Source: Emticicia sp. BO119 (GTDB lineage: Bacteria; Bacteroidota; Bacteroidia; Cytophagales; Spirosomataceae). From it: a DNA stretch of 64,000 nt. The stretch covers positions 124,001-188,000 of the forward strand of contig NZ_JACETV010000005.1 in the NCBI RefSeq assembly GCF_013912375.1, in the 5' to 3' direction. Below the pieces are notes generated by a model that was given only the letters and a program-made list of their open reading frames with translations, did not search any database and had not been told where the DNA came from. Positions 1-9,510 of the stretch are shown here, in pieces; the stretch's first letter is position 1; each line of letters starts with the position of its first letter. The position numbers and the translations under genes are program-made.

Positions 1-480
1 ATAAGTAGCCAGTATTAAATCTGCCCCTTTCAGATTCTCGGCTTTTTTATTGGCTTCCAGACTAATATCCAGTGCTTTCTGGTAATCTGTTTTAATGGTG
101 TAAGCAATGCCTATATAATCATAGGCCTTGAAAATCTGGGCATTATACTGAATATGGGTGGCATATTTCAATAATCTTTCCGCATAACGCATCATCGAAT
201 CAGGGTTTTTCTGTGCTATCCGGTTATTATAATACATATAGGCCAGTCGCTCTGTGGCCAACACTATTAGGGTATCTTCTGTCCTGTTTCTGGTTTTGTG
301 TTCAAGTGTGTAAAACAACCTTTTAGTAGCCACAAAAATACTATCGGCATTCACGGGTTTACGGGCAAGGTCAGCCGCCTTAAAAGTATCATTCAGATCA
401 GGCAAGCGAACCGATTGGGCAAAGCTATTGGAATAGAGGAGGGTCAGAACTATTGAAAAATAGAAGCTAATATTTTTCAT
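1..480 (-). CDS. Exported TPR-type protein, N-terminal part (gene cut by window edge)
   Basis: The reading frame starts at ATG 480 on the minus strand and is still open at base 1, so only about 160 residues are visible. The N-terminus (MKNISFYFSIVLTLLYSNSFAQ) is a signal peptide with an A-Q cleavage site typical of Bacteroidota. The rest is helical with the spacing of tetratricopeptide repeats (for example YDYIGIAYTIKTDYQKALDIS). Bacteroidota proteins that begin this way often continue into a membrane segment plus a histidine kinase or LuxR-type domain, but that part lies outside the window, so the function is open. Confidence 0.75.
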   Translation of the reverse strand, partial: MKNISFYFSIVLTLLYSNSFAQSVRLPDLNDTFKAADLARKPVNADSIFVATKRLFYTLEHKTRNRTEDTLIVLATERLAYMYYNNRIAQKNPDSMMRYAERLLKYATHIQYNAQIFKAYDYIGIAYTIKTDYQKALDISLEANKKAENLKGADLILATY

Positions 481-606
481 GGCATGCCGTTGTTTGGATG
501 AAAATTCCAATCGAATAGTAAATTTACGTTTTAAAGGGTCGAATTATTCATTCTGCATCAAGTTTTTTGCAAAAAGTTATTAAGCGTTTTCTCTTAAAAA
601 AACAAA

Positions 607-629
607 ACCCCCGGCTTATGACCAGGGGT
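607..629 (-). terminator. Rho-independent terminator of the amidohydrolase gene
   Basis: On the minus strand the sequence reads ACCCCTGG, a 7-nt loop, then CCGGGGGT (one T-G wobble), followed by TTTGTTTTTTT. It lies 25 bases beyond the stop codon of the minus-strand gene ending at 654. Confidence 0.75.
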
Positions 630-653
630 AAAATAAAATATTTTTCACCTCTG

Positions 654-1934
654 CTACTTCTCCTTATAAATCTTCCCCTCTTTCATTACCAATGCTACAT
701 TCATCATCACTTTGGCATCTTTCAACGGGTCACCTTCAACGGCTACAATATCAGCAAGTTTTCCTTTTTCAACAGAGCCTAATTCTGATTTCATACCCAG
801 AATTTCCGCATTCACAATCGTAGCAGATTTAATAGCTTCCATCATCGGCATACCGCCTTCTACCATATATTGAAACTCTTTGGCATTATATCCATGCGGA
901 AACACCCCGGCGTCTGTCCCGAATGCCACTTTCACCCCTGCCTTATAGGCTTTAGCAAAAGTTTCAGCAATTTGTTTGGCTGTTTCAATGGCTTTGGGCA
1001 CAACTAATGGATGATAATACCCCGGCACTTTTACCGAATCTCCTACCGTTTTTCCGGCAATGATGGTCGGCACATAATACGCTCCATGCTTTTTGAACAG
1101 TTCAATAGCTTCATCGTCCATAAAAGTACCATGTTCAATCGTAGTTACTCCGGCTCTGATGGCGCGTTTCATTCCTTCCGCACCATGTGCATGGGCAGCT
1201 ACATGAAAACCATAATCTTTAGCTGTTGAGACAATCGCCGAGATTTCGTCTTCTGTAAATTGCGGGCCTTTTCCGTTTTTGGCAATACTCAAAACACCCC
1301 CGGTTGCGGTTATCTTGATACAATCAGACCCATCTTTATACCGTTGGCGTACTGCCTGACGACCTCCTTCGGGGCTATCAACCACGCCATTTGTCACATA
1401 ATCAGGTACAGAATAGGTATTGCTGATACCATTGGTAGGGTCACCGTGCCCACCGGTCGTAGCAATCGTGCGACCAGCCGTAAAAATTCTCGGGCCAATT
1501 ACCAGACCTTTATTAATAGCATTGCGTATTGAAATATTTACGCCGCTACCGCCTAAATCTCTTACAGTTGTAAAGCCCGCCATGAGTGTAGTAGCTGCAT
1601 ATTTCTGCGATTCAAAGGCAACGTCAGCCATATTGCTACTCATACGTTTCAGGTACTGGTCTTTGCTGGTTTCGCTTTCTATATGCACGTGCATATCAAT
1701 CCAGCCCGGCATTACGGTACGGGTTTTCATATCAACCACTTTATCGGTGGCCTGAGCAGCTGTATAGCCATTCTGTATATCGGCAATACGATTTTTTTCT
1801 ACCACAATCGTCACCTGCGATTTAGGTGTATTGCTGATACCATCTATCAGTGTACCGCAATGAATAAGAGTGCGTTGTGCAAATGTGGTGGAAGATACCC
1901 CCAGTAAGAGGGCTAACAGGTAGCTTTTCTTCAT
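654..1934 (-). CDS. Exported metal-dependent amidohydrolase (imidazolonepropionase/prolidase-like)
   Basis: A 426-aa protein of the amidohydrolase superfamily. A signal peptide (MKKSYLLALLLGVSSTTFAQ) precedes the beta-sandwich and TIM barrel. The metal-binding motifs are visible: HVH at about residues 82-84, KITATGG (candidate bridging lysine), HAHG, IEHG and FGTDAG near the C-terminus. This order matches the imidazolonepropionase-like/Xaa-Pro dipeptidase branch, which hydrolyses cyclic amides or acyl-amino acids; the substrate cannot be told. The frame stays open for 80 codons upstream, but those overlap the DUF4920 gene and its terminator. The ATG at 1934, directly before the signal peptide, is therefore taken as the start. 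Confidence 0.88.
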   Translation of the reverse strand: MKKSYLLALLLGVSSTTFAQRTLIHCGTLIDGISNTPKSQVTIVVEKNRIADIQNGYTAAQATDKVVDMKTRTVMPGWIDMHVHIESETSKDQYLKRMSSNMADVAFESQKYAATTLMAGFTTVRDLGGSGVNISIRNAINKGLVIGPRIFTAGRTIATTGGHGDPTNGISNTYSVPDYVTNGVVDSPEGGRQAVRQRYKDGSDCIKITATGGVLSIAKNGKGPQFTEDEISAIVSTAKDYGFHVAAHAHGAEGMKRAIRAGVTTIEHGTFMDDEAIELFKKHGAYYVPTIIAGKTVGDSVKVPGYYHPLVVPKAIETAKQIAETFAKAYKAGVKVAFGTDAGVFPHGYNAKEFQYMVEGGMPMMEAIKSATIVNAEILGMKSELGSVEKGKLADIVAVEGDPLKDAKVMMNVALVMKEGKIYKEK

Positions 1935-1975
1935 TGATGAGTTTAGTTTAGGTATGGTGTAAATATAAATAAAAA

Positions 1976-2000
1976 AGCCTCTCTGTTGTGCAGAGAGGCT
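1976..2000 (-). terminator. Rho-independent terminator of the DUF4920 gene
   Basis: Perfect 10-bp stem AGCCTCTCTG / CAGAGAGGCT with a 5-nt loop. On the minus strand it is followed by TTTTTTATTT. It separates the DUF4920 gene (stop at 2020) from the amidohydrolase gene (start at 1934), which supports the short amidohydrolase start. Confidence 0.9.
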
Positions 2001-2019
2001 TAAAATTTTATCAAATCCC

Positions 2020-2475
2020 TTAGTTCTTCGATACCAGTACTCCATTAGCAACAAAGGTAAGTTCTGTTTTTGGTTCTGTAATTCTGGCAACCTCTTCTTT
2101 GCTTTTACCTCCGTCTTCGGCATAGTGGCGAAGCTCATCAACCGAGGTAGTTTTGGTTTTGGCATTGCCTTCAAATACTACTGTTTTTCCGGCTATATCT
2201 TTTGGCACAAAGAAACCATAATCCTTAAAAGTAACCCGCATGGTTTCGCCGTTATCTAATTTTACTTTCATCCAGCAGCCTTTTACCTGACATACTGATT
2301 CAACCACGCCCGACACCTTGCTTTCAAAAGCGGGCATTTCTTTAGCTTTTTTGCTTAATTCTGTTGCTGGCAATGCTCCGTTAGCTTCTATTTTTTCACC
2401 AAAGCTGTCGAATTTCTGACCAAACGAAATGTTTACAGTAATTAAGATAACAAGAATTGAAATAAGTTTTTTCAT
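2020..2475 (-). CDS. DUF4920 family exported protein
   Basis: A 151-aa protein with an N-terminal signal peptide (MKKLISILVILITVNISFGQ). The body looks like a small OB-like beta domain and contains CQVKGCWM, with two cysteines and a tryptophan, followed by DNGETMRVTFKDYGFFVPKDIAGK. This pattern is characteristic of the Bacteroidota family DUF4920, whose function is not established. The conserved Cys pair might bind a metal or form a disulphide in the periplasm (inference). The gene is monocistronic: it has its own terminator at 1976-2000 and a candidate promoter at 2594-2601. Confidence 0.85.
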   Translation of the reverse strand: MKKLISILVILITVNISFGQKFDSFGEKIEANGALPATELSKKAKEMPAFESKVSGVVESVCQVKGCWMKVKLDNGETMRVTFKDYGFFVPKDIAGKTVVFEGNAKTKTTSVDELRHYAEDGGKSKEEVARITEPKTELTFVANGVLVSKN

Positions 2476-2593
2476 TGTTGATAGAATTAATTTTGATGAT
2501 AAAACTGATTACACTTTTTTAGAATAAACAACTGTCAATCACAAGATTTTATCATATGATATTTTTAAAAACAGCAATTTTAGATATTTAGTA

Positions 2594-2601
2594 CAAAGTT
2601 A
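2594..2601 (-). promoter_or_regulatory. Candidate -7 box TAACTTTG for the DUF4920 gene
   Basis: The plus strand CAAAGTTA is TAACTTTG on the minus strand, a match to the Bacteroidota -7 consensus TAnnTTTG. A TTG that could serve as the -33 element lies 18 bases upstream (2620-2622). The start codon is about 120 bases downstream, so a long leader would result. Confidence 0.45.
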
Positions 2602-2614
2602 AGTAAAAAATTGA

Positions 2615-5600
2615 TTAATCAATTACTGTTACCCAACCTTTGCAGGTAGAGCCCGACGGCGTACTGAATATATAATAATAAGTACCCGATGGCATACCTT
2701 TACCCCAGTCGTTCTGATAATCTTTCGATTCATAAATCAGTTTGCCATAGCGGTTATAAATATCTATGGTCACGTCCTTGAATCCGGTTACAAAGTTATC
2801 ATTTTTTCCGTCATTATTTGGAGTTATCACATTCGGCACTTTGCCATCATTTTCAGGTACATCAATACTTTTGGTCACTGATAACTCACACCCTATCTTG
2901 TTATAAGCCTTAAGTGTAACCTGAAAAGTGCCGCTTTTAGTATAGCGGTAACTCTGGGGTATCAGGCCATTCAGCGTATCGGCATTACCCATACCCCACT
3001 TAAACTCAGTTGCATTCTGTGTTTTATTAGTAAAAGTGAGTTCATAAGGTTTTGTACAATCCTGCGTGATGGAGTAATCAAAATCCGGTTGAAATGTATC
3101 ATCAATTTTCACAGTTACACTTCGGGTTGGTTTACAACCATCGGGGTATTCGCACGTGACAGTATAAGTACTGGTTTTAGTAGGCGTAACTGTAATAGTT
3201 GTACCCGGCAAGTCTTGTACCTCTGGCCCAGACCACGTAAATTTGATTCCATACCCGGTAGCTTTCAATTCAACAGTCTGCCCTGCACATATTTCTTTGC
3301 CTCCATTAGCCAGAAAATCCGGTTTATTATCTTCTACTTTAATTGTTACTTCTTTATTTACTACACAACCATCTTTTTCAATCGTTACCGTGTATTTAGT
3401 GGTACTCTGGGGTTTGGCAATAGGGTTGGCTATTGAAGAATTATCTAAATTAGCCGATGGCGACCACGTGTATTTCTCGCCCCCCTGTGCAGTTAGCTGT
3501 ACAGGAGAATTAGGACAAACCAGCGTATCGCCGCTGGCTTTGGCGATAAAACCTTTTACCAGGAGTGTCTTGATGGTAGAATCTGTAGTACGACAAGTGA
3601 TTTTATTAAAAATACGCAGTTTGATAGTATAAGTGCCGGGTTCTGTAAAATTATACCCTATCATATCTTTGGTTCGTGTAATCACGTTTTCATTGATTAC
3701 CCATTCATAGGTTTTTGCACCTTTACTGAGGTCATAGAAATTAATTTTTGCCGGGGCGCATATTTCTGTTACAGGGCGGTTTGCTTCATTTTTTATTTCA
3801 AAATTGGCTCTCAACGCATCAATTTCAAACTTAAAAGCTGCCATATTACAGTTGGTACTCATGTGTTGTGGCTGATACGCATTTTTAATTGGGAAAGTTG
3901 CAATATGATCTTCACCACGCGACAGACAAGCGCAGGCGCTATGATAAATATACCCGTGTTTATCGAACCGACAGGTGCCGCCATCTACGTGGTCGCCTAC
4001 TTCTCCTGTTGGGTCTTTTGGTGCAGCCGAGCCAAAAAAAGTAGCATAAAGCAATGACTTTGCGTTTTTCTCTAAAATCATCAGGTAAAAATTACTACCT
4101 GTGGTAGTAGCCTGATAGGCATCGGCAGTGACAGGTAGCCCTGTGGTAGTACTAAAGCGATTCAGGTTTTTAGAGGCCGATGAGTTTACTTTCCCGCCCC
4201 AGCCTGCCAGATAAATATTCCCGCAGTCGTTTACCAGAAAGGCCGTTGGTACAATATCAATACGCCCCCTGCCTCTACCTGCACCTACCACTGTAGAAAA
4301 GATGGTTTTAGACAGGTTTTTATCCAGACAATGCACAAATTGCCCGCTATTGGCATTGCGATAAACATTATCAGACACCGGGTAGCTGCCTTGTGTAAGC
4401 CCGAATATATAGACATTATCGTCGTTATCGATTTCGAGAAAGAAATTGGCATCTGCTTCGTCTGTACCCATATAGGTCATTTGCTCAATGGCACCTGAAG
4501 CACTGAATTTGGCAATAAATCCATCTCCACTACCTCCATAAGCCTGCCCGTGTACTCCTGGTGTAGTTGGCAGGTTAGCACTGAATGTCTGCCCGCATAC
4601 ATATACCTTTCCGGCATCATCAACTTTTATTCCATAAGCTCCGTCAAAATTATTGCCCCCCAGGTAAGTGCTCCACAAGAGCTGTGAGCAGGTCGGGTTG
4701 AGTTTACAAACCACCGCATCGTAACCTGCGCCTTTGGTAGTCTGGCTTGCATTTACCAGTGGAAAATCGGTCGAGGCCGAAATAGAAGCAAAGTAAATAT
4801 TATCGTCTTTATCAACTACCACCTCACCCCGAAACTCATCACCATAGTTTTTGATAATCAACGCACGGGTATCGTTAAATCCATCATTGGCTTTACCACC
4901 CATATAAGTACTACCTACCAGTCTTCTTCCATCGGCACTCAGTACTGCCACAAAAATATCACTGCCCCGTTCAAACCCTATCCCTGTAAAATTAGGATCT
5001 TCGTCGGCCGTCGATATAGACCCATACACACCAAACAGGCTACCACCAGCGTGCTTTTTCTGATAAGAAGCACCCGTAGTCGGAAAATTTCCAGAGGCTG
5101 TAGTACCAAAAATCACTAACTCTCCTTTAGAGTTGGCAATCAGGCTATGTGGCACGTCAGAGGCATCTCCACCCAAAAAAGTAGCATATAAGAGTTGAGA
5201 ACCATCAGTACTGAACTTCATAATTACCACGTCTGTGATGCCATAACCCTTAGGGTTATTCATCCCGTTCGACATACTGCCGGAATCCCCATTAACCTGA
5301 AAAGCGCCATTCGTTACCGGAAAATCAGTACCAAAAACCGAACCTCCAGAAAACAGATTGCCGTCTGCATCATAAGTGGCCGTCTGAGCCCAGTTATCTG
5401 ATTTTGAGCCGGAGTAGGTCGAAAAAACTAATTCGGGGTCGATGGTGAGAGATTGCGATGCATCATATTTCTCAGGAAACTCAAATTGCACTTCATTGTT
5501 TCGTAACCTGAATCCCGATTTAACCTCAGCGGTCTTTCCGCCAATTACCTGAAAAGAATAAGGTTCAAACTCTGTTACAGTATTTACAGAGGTTTGGTAG

Positions 5601-6166
5601 CTGAGTTTTTTATTCTGAATACTCAGTTCATCAAGCCCTGTATATTTCATTCTGATTTTCGACACATCAGCCTTGGGTCGGGCTATATATTCATATTTGA
5701 GCGATTGATCGAAACTATATAATCTGAAGTCAATACCGGGGTAAATATCTTTCAGATAAATCTCGTCATAGGCCGAGACTCCCCCCCGCCATTTGCCTGG
5801 GTCATTGCCAATAAAATAATTATAAATTGTAGTATTTTTACCTGCGGTTTCTATTACAGGAGTAAGATTAGCATCCTGAAAGGTCATTTCAAACGCATGC
5901 CCTTTAATGGGCCCGGGTGCCACTCTTGCGCCTTTATCGTTTGTTATCCCTCCGGCATGCAAAGCGGCCAGAGCTTTGGTATCAAAAAAAACATATTGTA
6001 TTCCTGTACGCTTGACTAACAGATACCCTCCCGGAAGGTCTGCCTTGAAAAGTACAGAGGTCTCCCACTGCCCCTCATTATGGATAAACTTCACTGATTT
6101 GTTCGGGGCGGCTTTTGATTCAGCAATAGCAATAATGAAGAAACAAAAAAAGTAAAAATATCTCAT
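2615..6166 (-). CDS. Large T9SS cargo protein with beta-propeller-like repeats, PKD domains and type B sorting domain
   Basis: An 1183-aa secreted protein. It has a signal peptide (MRYFYFFCFFIIAIAESKA), then a conserved N-terminal module beginning KFIHNEGQWETSVLFKADLPGG. Next come several SBBP-like repeats of the form 'TYLGG...D...I..D..G.VYV.G.T' up to about residue 770, and two or three PKD-like Ig folds (PGTYTIKLRIF, SGTFQVTLKAYN). The C-terminus, VPNVITPNNDGKNDNF through IYNRYGKLIYESKDYQNDW, is the gliding-motility-associated type B sorting signal. It is therefore predicted to cross the outer membrane by the type IX system. Its target or substrate is unknown; adhesin or extracellular matrix roles are common for this architecture. 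Confidence 0.9.
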   Translation of the reverse strand: MRYFYFFCFFIIAIAESKAAPNKSVKFIHNEGQWETSVLFKADLPGGYLLVKRTGIQYVFFDTKALAALHAGGITNDKGARVAPGPIKGHAFEMTFQDANLTPVIETAGKNTTIYNYFIGNDPGKWRGGVSAYDEIYLKDIYPGIDFRLYSFDQSLKYEYIARPKADVSKIRMKYTGLDELSIQNKKLSYQTSVNTVTEFEPYSFQVIGGKTAEVKSGFRLRNNEVQFEFPEKYDASQSLTIDPELVFSTYSGSKSDNWAQTATYDADGNLFSGGSVFGTDFPVTNGAFQVNGDSGSMSNGMNNPKGYGITDVVIMKFSTDGSQLLYATFLGGDASDVPHSLIANSKGELVIFGTTASGNFPTTGASYQKKHAGGSLFGVYGSISTADEDPNFTGIGFERGSDIFVAVLSADGRRLVGSTYMGGKANDGFNDTRALIIKNYGDEFRGEVVVDKDDNIYFASISASTDFPLVNASQTTKGAGYDAVVCKLNPTCSQLLWSTYLGGNNFDGAYGIKVDDAGKVYVCGQTFSANLPTTPGVHGQAYGGSGDGFIAKFSASGAIEQMTYMGTDEADANFFLEIDNDDNVYIFGLTQGSYPVSDNVYRNANSGQFVHCLDKNLSKTIFSTVVGAGRGRGRIDIVPTAFLVNDCGNIYLAGWGGKVNSSASKNLNRFSTTTGLPVTADAYQATTTGSNFYLMILEKNAKSLLYATFFGSAAPKDPTGEVGDHVDGGTCRFDKHGYIYHSACACLSRGEDHIATFPIKNAYQPQHMSTNCNMAAFKFEIDALRANFEIKNEANRPVTEICAPAKINFYDLSKGAKTYEWVINENVITRTKDMIGYNFTEPGTYTIKLRIFNKITCRTTDSTIKTLLVKGFIAKASGDTLVCPNSPVQLTAQGGEKYTWSPSANLDNSSIANPIAKPQSTTKYTVTIEKDGCVVNKEVTIKVEDNKPDFLANGGKEICAGQTVELKATGYGIKFTWSGPEVQDLPGTTITVTPTKTSTYTVTCEYPDGCKPTRSVTVKIDDTFQPDFDYSITQDCTKPYELTFTNKTQNATEFKWGMGNADTLNGLIPQSYRYTKSGTFQVTLKAYNKIGCELSVTKSIDVPENDGKVPNVITPNNDGKNDNFVTGFKDVTIDIYNRYGKLIYESKDYQNDWGKGMPSGTYYYIFSTPSGSTCKGWVTVID

Positions 6167-6366
6167 TCCAATCTGTGTTGATAGCGTAGGTTAAAAAGTA
6201 GGTCAAAATTTATTTAAGGTAGAAGTACGCTTTTAAAACGCAGCAGATTTTTTTCAGCTAAATTAAATTATATTTTCCATATAACAGCAATAATCCACAT
6301 TAAAAAATATAATCTTCATTCTACTACCTCCACTCCTTTTCTGTTGAAGTAGAGTAAAGCAAAAAA

Positions 6367-7743
6367 CTACAAATGCGGCAATGTAACCTCAAACACGCTT
6401 CCTTTACCCACCTCGCTTTGTACTTCAATCTTTCCCTGATGTATATCAATGATTCTCCGGCACACCGACAAGCCAATTCCATGTCCACGATACCCCGAGG
6501 CATTATGAGTGCGGTAAAAAGGCTCAAAAATTTTGCTCAGTTCACTTTCAGGAATCCCGATTCCATTATCTTTTACCGCAACAATACATTGTTTTTCATC
6601 AAAACGTATCTTTACTTCTGCCTCGTGTTGCATCGAGTACTTACAGGCATTATCCAATAAATTGGTAAAAACAGTCAACAGCAGGGCTTCATTCCCGTTA
6701 ACCGTCACCCATTTGTCATCGTCAGGTATATCATCAAAATCTACCGCTATTCTATAATCAGCGTTAAGCCCTAAAATCTCTTCCTGCGCCTTAAACAGTA
6801 TCTCATCAATACGGGTAGGTTTCAGGGCCATATTGTTCTCCTGATTTTCTGACTTTGCCAGTTGTAGTAGTCCATTGGTCAGTTGTATCAGGCGTTGTGT
6901 ATCAGTCAGTAGCGACTTAAGTATATTTTTATATTCGTCACCCGTCCGCTCATTTTCCAGAGCAATCTGAATCTCCGATTTAAGGGCAGCTAAAGGGGTT
7001 CTTAATTCATGAGAGGCGTTTGATACAAAACTTTTCTGTAGTTCAAAAGAAGTTTCCAGCCGCTCAAGCATTTTATTAAAATTATTGGCGAGCTGTGCTA
7101 TTTCGTCTTTATTATTGCCTACATTTACTTTTTGTTTCAGGTTGTAGGCGGTAATATTGGTAATCTCCTCATTGATTCCGGCAATGGGTTTAAGCGACTG
7201 CCCGGCAAAAATAATTCCTAAAATAATTGTGAGTGTTATACCAATCACAAAGCTCGTAATGAGTGTATCTCGTATATTCTGTAGCTTTTCTCTACCATAA
7301 ATATCAGTAGCTTCGGCTATTACTACATACGATTTGCCGTTTTCGTCGATATACAGTGAGCCTGTTACCTGATTATCCCAATCGCTTGTTTCAATATATT
7401 TCTTTTGCCTGACATCTTTCAGAAAACCCGGATTATATAAAATAGAATCTGCCTCATAGCTGGCATACACCAACTCGTCTTTATCATTAAACATCAACAC
7501 TTTTTCTACATTCAGTTTTCCTAAAATAGACTTATTGGCATCGCGCAGTTTTTTCTTATCTTTTTCGGTTATTTTTAATTCCTTGAGCAGCTGAGCGGTC
7601 AGAATCCCCCTATCATGCAGGCGATTATAGAACTCCTGTTTTCTGAAATTTTCAGAAGTATAATAGACAGCCAACGAGAATATAATCAGAATACAAGCGA
7701 TTATTATCGTAAATTGTATTGCTATCTTAGTACGTATTTGCAT
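6367..7743 (-). CDS. Orphan membrane sensor histidine kinase
   Basis: A 458-aa histidine kinase. TM1 spans about 9-28, a periplasmic sensor about 30-160, TM2 about 161-183, then a HAMP linker, the HisKA motif SNASHELRTP with phospho-acceptor His245, an N box (FTNLLDNACKYS), a G1 box (VKDNGIGI) and a G2 box (YRGHGIGLSVCRR). It resembles heavy-metal/ArsS-type sensors, but no metal-binding residues stand out. No response-regulator gene adjoins it. An unpaired OmpR-type regulator is encoded at 15748-16443, and the two may be partners separated by rearrangement (inference). Confidence 0.9.
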   Translation of the reverse strand: MQIRTKIAIQFTIIIACILIIFSLAVYYTSENFRKQEFYNRLHDRGILTAQLLKELKITEKDKKKLRDANKSILGKLNVEKVLMFNDKDELVYASYEADSILYNPGFLKDVRQKKYIETSDWDNQVTGSLYIDENGKSYVVIAEATDIYGREKLQNIRDTLITSFVIGITLTIILGIIFAGQSLKPIAGINEEITNITAYNLKQKVNVGNNKDEIAQLANNFNKMLERLETSFELQKSFVSNASHELRTPLAALKSEIQIALENERTGDEYKNILKSLLTDTQRLIQLTNGLLQLAKSENQENNMALKPTRIDEILFKAQEEILGLNADYRIAVDFDDIPDDDKWVTVNGNEALLLTVFTNLLDNACKYSMQHEAEVKIRFDEKQCIVAVKDNGIGIPESELSKIFEPFYRTHNASGYRGHGIGLSVCRRIIDIHQGKIEVQSEVGKGSVFEVTLPHL

Positions 7744-7822
7744 ATTTGGGTATGTATTCGGGCATTTAACAGATTCCTGACATTCTTAAAACGAAGTTTT
7801 CATCTCAAATTTAATAAAGAAT

Positions 7823-8656
7823 ATGCAAATTCATGTAATTGATGCAGGACATTTCAAATTAGATGGTGGAGCCATGTTTGGTGTAGTACCCAAGACCATC
7901 TGGCATAAGCAAATACCTGCCGATGAAAATAATTTGTGTAGCTGGAAAATGCGCTGCCTTTTAGTGAATACAGGCCAACAACTGATATTGATTGATAGTG
8001 GTATGGGCGATAAACAAGATGCCAGATGGATGGGTTTTTATTACAGGCATGGAGACGGAGACCTGATTGAATCCATTAAAAAAGCAGGATATTCACCAAA
8101 CGAAATCACCGATGTGCTTTGTACCCATCTGCATTTCGATCATTGCGGCGGAAGTGTGAAATGGAATACAACAAAAGACCGACTGGAACTGACCTTCCCT
8201 AATGCCAGATACTGGACACACTCGGCACATTGGGAATCTGCCATAAACCCTAACCCGCGAGAGAAAGCCACTTTTCTGAAAGAGAATATCTTGCCTATGC
8301 AGGAAACAGGAGCTTTGCATTTTACAGATAAAGCAGAAAAAACTTTTGGCGACTCAATTGAGTTATTGTATGCTAATGGGCATACCGAAAACATGATTAT
8401 GCCTAAAATAAAACAAGGAGAAAAAACGTATTTATTTATTGCCGACACTATTCCGTCTCATGCCCATGTACCGATTCCTTATGTGATGGGGTATGACATA
8501 CGCCCCTTGCAGACCATGAGCGAAAAAGAATACCTGCTTAAACAGGTGGCTGACAATAACTGGACAATTATTTTCGACCATGACCCAGTGCATGATGCCG
8601 CACATATCCATCTGACAGAAAAAGGGTATAGAGTAGCCGATATGTTTAATTTGTAG
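7823..8656 (+). CDS. Metallo-beta-lactamase-fold hydrolase (lactonase-like)
   Basis: A 277-aa cytosolic enzyme with the zinc signature THLHFDHCGG (His102, His104, Asp106, His107). Further ligands are probable in NGHTENMI, FIADTIPSHAH and FDHDP near the C-terminus. The N-terminal pattern (LLVNTGQQLILIDSGMG) is that of the AHL-lactonase/glyoxalase-II-like branch, which opens lactones or hydrolyses thioesters; the substrate is not evident. It is divergent from the sensor kinase gene (80 bases apart) and lies 62 bases upstream of the patatin gene, so the two may be cotranscribed. Confidence 0.88.
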   Translation: MQIHVIDAGHFKLDGGAMFGVVPKTIWHKQIPADENNLCSWKMRCLLVNTGQQLILIDSGMGDKQDARWMGFYYRHGDGDLIESIKKAGYSPNEITDVLCTHLHFDHCGGSVKWNTTKDRLELTFPNARYWTHSAHWESAINPNPREKATFLKENILPMQETGALHFTDKAEKTFGDSIELLYANGHTENMIMPKIKQGEKTYLFIADTIPSHAHVPIPYVMGYDIRPLQTMSEKEYLLKQVADNNWTIIFDHDPVHDAAHIHLTEKGYRVADMFNL

Positions 8657-8718
8657 GTATTTTACTGAGCAGAAAAAGTGTAAGCATATTTTATCTTTAA
8701 TAAAAAAATCATAACTGC

Positions 8719-9483
8719 ATGAAAATAGGATTAGCACTTTCAGGAGGGGGTAGCAGAGGGTTTGCCCATTTGGGAGTTATTAAAGCACTTGATGAAATGG
8801 GTCTGAAACCAAGTATGATTACCGGCACAAGTGCCGGCTCTATTGTAGGTGCCATGATTGCCGCCGGCTATTCTCCTGATTATGTTTTTGAAGCCATTGC
8901 TTCAGCAGGTATCTTCAGTCACTTAAAATTTGCATTTAATCGGTTCGGCTTGTTCAAGCTCGAAAAGGCCGTAGAATTATTTCTAAAATACATACCTCAC
9001 AATTCATTTGAGCAACTCAAACTCCCGCTCACAATCTGCGCTACTGACCTTGAAGCTGGAGAAGCAGTATATTTTAATAAAGGTGAACTGGCCATGCCAA
9101 TTTTAGCCTCATGCTGCCTGCCGGGGATATTTGAACCTATCCGTTTTCAGAATAAAACTTTAATTGATGGCGGAGTAACTGATAACCTGCCTATTGGCCC
9201 CTTGGAACAACACTGTGACTTTATCATTGGTGTAAACGTAATGCCAGTCAATAACAATGCGGCCATTAATTCGGTAAAAGATGTATTAATGAAGAGTCTT
9301 TTTATAGCCATCCGAAATAATTCGGGAGATAAACTGAAACGCTGTGATATTGGAATTGAACCCCATGAGATTTACCGCTACAATGGACTGAATATGTCTA
9401 AGGCAAAAGAAATGTTTCAATTAGGCTATGAAAGCGCTTTGAGGGAATGTGAGGGAAAATTGAATCAATTAGTGAATGAGTGA
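8719..9483 (+). CDS. Patatin-like phospholipase
   Basis: A 254-aa patatin domain. The oxyanion-hole motif GGGSRG is at 9-14, the nucleophile elbow GTSAG at 36-40 (Ser38), and the catalytic-dyad aspartate in LIDGG at Asp150. The length fits the short bacterial family related to RssA/YlbK. There is no signal peptide, so a cytosolic lipid acyl hydrolase is expected. The stop codon lies in a stretch of TGAGTGATTTAGT-type sequence that recurs at other 3' ends in the window. Confidence 0.92.
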   Translation: MKIGLALSGGGSRGFAHLGVIKALDEMGLKPSMITGTSAGSIVGAMIAAGYSPDYVFEAIASAGIFSHLKFAFNRFGLFKLEKAVELFLKYIPHNSFEQLKLPLTICATDLEAGEAVYFNKGELAMPILASCCLPGIFEPIRFQNKTLIDGGVTDNLPIGPLEQHCDFIIGVNVMPVNNNAAINSVKDVLMKSLFIAIRNNSGDKLKRCDIGIEPHEIYRYNGLNMSKAKEMFQLGYESALRECEGKLNQLVNE

Positions 9484-9510
9484 TTTAGTAACTAAATATG
9501 TTTAGGATTA

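Noticed and set aside
1935-2174. 80-codon N-terminal extension of the exported amidohydrolase
   Set aside because: It runs through a terminator hairpin and into the DUF4920 gene, and it would bury the signal peptide.
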